DNA of 8,908 bases, from the NCBI GenBank assembly GCA_964429675.1, contig CAYSDF010000035.1, forward strand, positions 1 through 8,908, given 5' to 3'. The notes beneath the pieces are model-generated. The model made no database searches. It was not told where the DNA came from and saw nothing but the letters and a program-made list of their open reading frames with translations. Position 1 is the first letter of the stretch; each line of letters begins with the position of its first letter. The translations under genes and the position numbers were made by a program. Shown here piece by piece: positions 8,138 through 8,908 of the stretch. This DNA is from GWA2-44-9 sp964429675. Its GTDB lineage: Bacteria > Patescibacteriota > Minisyncoccia > 2-02-FULL-40-12 > GWA2-44-9.

Positions 8138-8156
8138 CCCCGCACCGAATTAGCAA
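8138..8156. repeat. 3' arm of the long stem carrying the inner 5S
   Basis: Complementary to 8305-8324 over 19 pairs with one bulged base (at 8315). The pairing continues inward through 8157-8174 with 8283-8300 (17 of 18 pairs including wobbles, after a 4-nt bulge at 8301-8304) and then into helix I of the inner 5S. Confidence 0.7.
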
Positions 8157-8175
8157 TTAGTCACAATCACTGTAG

Positions 8176-8281
8176 GGCAGCTACCTACTTTCGCCGGATT
8201 AATCCGACTATCATGGGCCCTGTGAGATTTCACTTCCGTGTTCGGAATGGGAACGGGTGGAGCACTCACGGTATAGCTACC
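8176..8281 (-). rRNA. rrf: 5S ribosomal RNA (complete inner copy)
   Basis: A complete 106-nt 5S rRNA of the large ribosomal subunit. Helix I: GGTAGCTA (8274-8281) pairs with TAGCTGCC (8176-8183), one G-T wobble. Helix II: GTGAG pairs with CTCAC. Helix III and loop C have the standard layout, with CACCCGTTCCC, CCGAAC and ACGGAAGTGAAAT including the two bulged A. The 3' domain contains CCCATGATAGT and the GGATT/AATCC-type arm. The length is slightly under the usual 115-120 nt. It follows 23S in the normal rRNA order but lies inside the outer 5S copy. Confidence 0.93.
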
Positions 8282-8304
8282 TTACACTAACTACGACTAA
8301 AATT

Positions 8305-8324
8305 TTGCTAATTCTGGTGCGGGG
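8305..8324. repeat. 5' arm of the long stem carrying the inner 5S
   Basis: Minus-strand CCCCGCACC then A (bulge) then GAATTAGCAA, pairing with 8138-8156. Together with the inward continuation this gives over 40 base pairs beneath the inner 5S, much longer than a normal 5S helix I extension and a likely RNase III target. Confidence 0.7.
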
Positions 8325-8329
8325 TTCGG

Positions 8330-8345
8330 TCCGCCAACTGGCGGA
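8330..8345. repeat. Short GC-rich palindrome inserted in the outer 5S
   Basis: TCCGCCAACTGGCGGA: 7-bp arms around a 2-nt centre (or 6 bp around a tetraloop). It lies between CGATCCC and CCGAA, where a normal 5S runs uninterrupted. It looks like a REP-type small palindrome; dispersal elsewhere in the genome cannot be tested here. Confidence 0.6.
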
Positions 8346-8381
8346 GGGATCGGGTGGGACACCTCCAGTATAGTCACCAAG

Positions 8382-8398
8382 CTGATGGTTTTTAGTTT
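8382..8398. repeat. 5' arm of the stem enclosing the whole 5S region
   Basis: Minus-strand AAACTAAAAACCATCAG, pairing base for base with 7983-7999 across about 380 nt. Stems like this usually mark RNase III-type processing sites around stable RNAs. That the arms pair across both 5S copies shows that the region 8003-8378 is one structural unit. Confidence 0.7.
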
Positions 8399-8442
8399 TT
8401 AATTAAATAGATAGTGTGTTTTAAAATAATCTTGTCCCCAAA

Positions 8443-8603
8443 AATGATTAATGAATTTGCACAAGTTCAAGGCATTTTCTAAGCAGAAGCCGAGTCGTAC
8501 TATAAGTACGGCGAGGTTTCGCGCAGGAAAATAACACAGAAATTGTGCAAAGAACTGGCCTTAATTCGGCAAAGCCGAATGGCCAGGCGTATTCATAATC
8601 ATT
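8443..8603 (-). ncRNA. Structured 23S-5S spacer with a possible three-way junction
   Basis: Outer stem: AATGATTAATGAAT (8443-8456) pairs with ATTCATAATCATT (8591-8603) with one bulge. Stacked on it, TTGCACAA (8457-8464) pairs with TTGTGCAA (8543-8550), enclosing ATTTTC/GAAAAT and a CGTACT-ATA-AGTACG hairpin (8496-8510). A separate 13-bp hairpin, CTGGCC..ATTCGGC / GCCGAAT-GGCCAG, spans 8555-8586 with a 3-nt bulge and AAA loop. No tRNA fits. It is probably part of the processed spacer; an independent small RNA is not excluded. The rest of the 8379-8617 spacer is A/T-rich with no feature seen. Confidence 0.45.
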
Positions 8604-8617
8604 AACAGAGAATTGCG

Positions 8618-8908
8618 TGGATATTACTCTAATGGTTTATTAGTAGCTCTCGGCTGAACACATTACTGTGCTTACACCTGAGCCCTATCAACGTCGTCAT
8701 CTACAACGAACCTATGATACTTAATCTTGGAGCCTGCTTCGCGCTTATATGCTTTCAGCGCTTATCAGAACCAAACATAGCTACCGAGCACTGCCCTTGG
8801 CAGGACAGCTCGTACACCAGAGGTTTGTTCATCTCGGTCCTCTCGTACTAGAGACAACTCTCCTCAAGTATCAACGCCCGCACCAGATATGGACCAACCT
8901 GTCTCACG
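8618..8908 (-). rRNA. rrl: 23S ribosomal RNA, 3' end (partial)
   Basis: About 290 nt of domain VI of the large-subunit rRNA; the rest is off the window. It opens with CGTGAGACAGGTTGGTC, then contains the sarcin-ricin loop AGTACGAGAGGACCG (elongation factor binding), TGCCAAGGGCAGTGC, CGGTAGCTATGTT, GATAAGCGCTGAAAGCAT, GACGACGTTGATAGG and the closing GCTACTAATAAACC. The 3' end is placed by comparison with E. coli, where about 20 nt follow the ACTAATGAACC motif, so it may be off by several bases. No insertion is seen in this part. Confidence 0.95.

Larger units (their letters stand above)
8003..8378 (-). rRNA. Outer, interrupted 5S-like rRNA (shell copy)
   Basis: A 5S rRNA whose two halves are separated by a large insertion. 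Helix I: GGTGACTA (8371-8378) pairs with TAGTCGCC (8003-8010). Helix II: TGGAGG (8362-8367) pairs with CCTTCA. A CACCC/GGGATG helix III can form. The 3' domain is identical over 39 nt to the inner 5S (8008-8046 versus 8181-8219). After CCCACCCGATCCC the normal loop C is replaced by a TCCGCC-armed hairpin (8330-8345), CCGAA, the inner 5S on its long stem (8138-8324), a CTTTGCT/AGCGAAG hairpin (8119-8136) and a 12-bp stem-loop (8061-8118). The canonical GAAGTG side of helix III, where L5/L18-type contacts lie, is changed to GGGATG. It may be a decaying duplicate, a repurposed RNA, or a 5S matured by removal of the insert. Confidence 0.6.

Noticed and set aside
8443..8603. tRNA in the 23S-5S spacer
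   Set aside because: No cloverleaf, no T-loop GTTCRA or anticodon arm in the right spacing; the pairing forms a different three-way junction.

Overview
The window looks like a piece of a Patescibacteria (Candidate Phyla Radiation) genome, most likely Parcubacteria-like. Reasons: a compact RpoB without large lineage inserts, small cysteine-motif envelope proteins, moderate-to-low G+C, and start codons without Shine-Dalgarno sequences. The lineage is an inference; the genes themselves are read directly. The standard bacterial code fits (TAA/TAG stops, TGG for Trp, no in-frame TGA). Two runs of exactly 100 N (2358-2457 and 4431-4530) mark a metagenome-style scaffold.

Everything supported is on the minus strand, so transcription runs from high to low coordinates. 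From the right edge: the 3' end of 23S rRNA (about 8618-8908); a structured 23S-5S spacer (8379-8617); an unusual 5S region (7983-8398); a short promoter-bearing spacer; a 132-bp inverted-repeat element (7797-7928) that ends one base before the next start codon; a 273-residue single-pass membrane protein (6974-7795); the SEDS glycosyltransferase RodA (5893-7011), overlapping the previous gene by 38 nt; a 92-residue small protein (5622-5900), overlapping rodA by 8 nt; a 207-nt intergenic region with a perfect 20-bp palindrome; rpoB (2458-5414, broken by a gap); and rpoC (1-2357, start hidden in a gap, 3' end off the window in the bridge helix).

The three genes 273-aa / rodA / 92-aa form one translationally coupled unit with a plausible sigma70-type promoter at 7940-7968. 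They could be co-transcribed into rpoBC, because no convincing terminator separates them. The unit joins cell-elongation peptidoglycan synthesis to the core transcription enzyme, directly downstream of the rRNA operon.

The most unusual part is the 5S region. A complete 106-nt 5S rRNA (8176-8281) sits inside a second, outer 5S-like gene. The 5' strands of the outer copy's helices I-III lie at 8350-8378 and its 3' strands at 8003-8063, so its loop C has been expanded by roughly 260-290 nt that contain the whole inner 5S. The inner 5S is carried on a long, nearly continuous helix, and the outer copy is closed by a 17-bp perfect flanking stem. Helices I and II of the two copies differ by compensatory changes, so both appear to have been held as folded RNA. 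The second notable item is the 132-bp inverted-repeat element flanked by a 4-bp direct repeat (TATG on the coding strand) that supplies the start codon of the membrane-protein gene.
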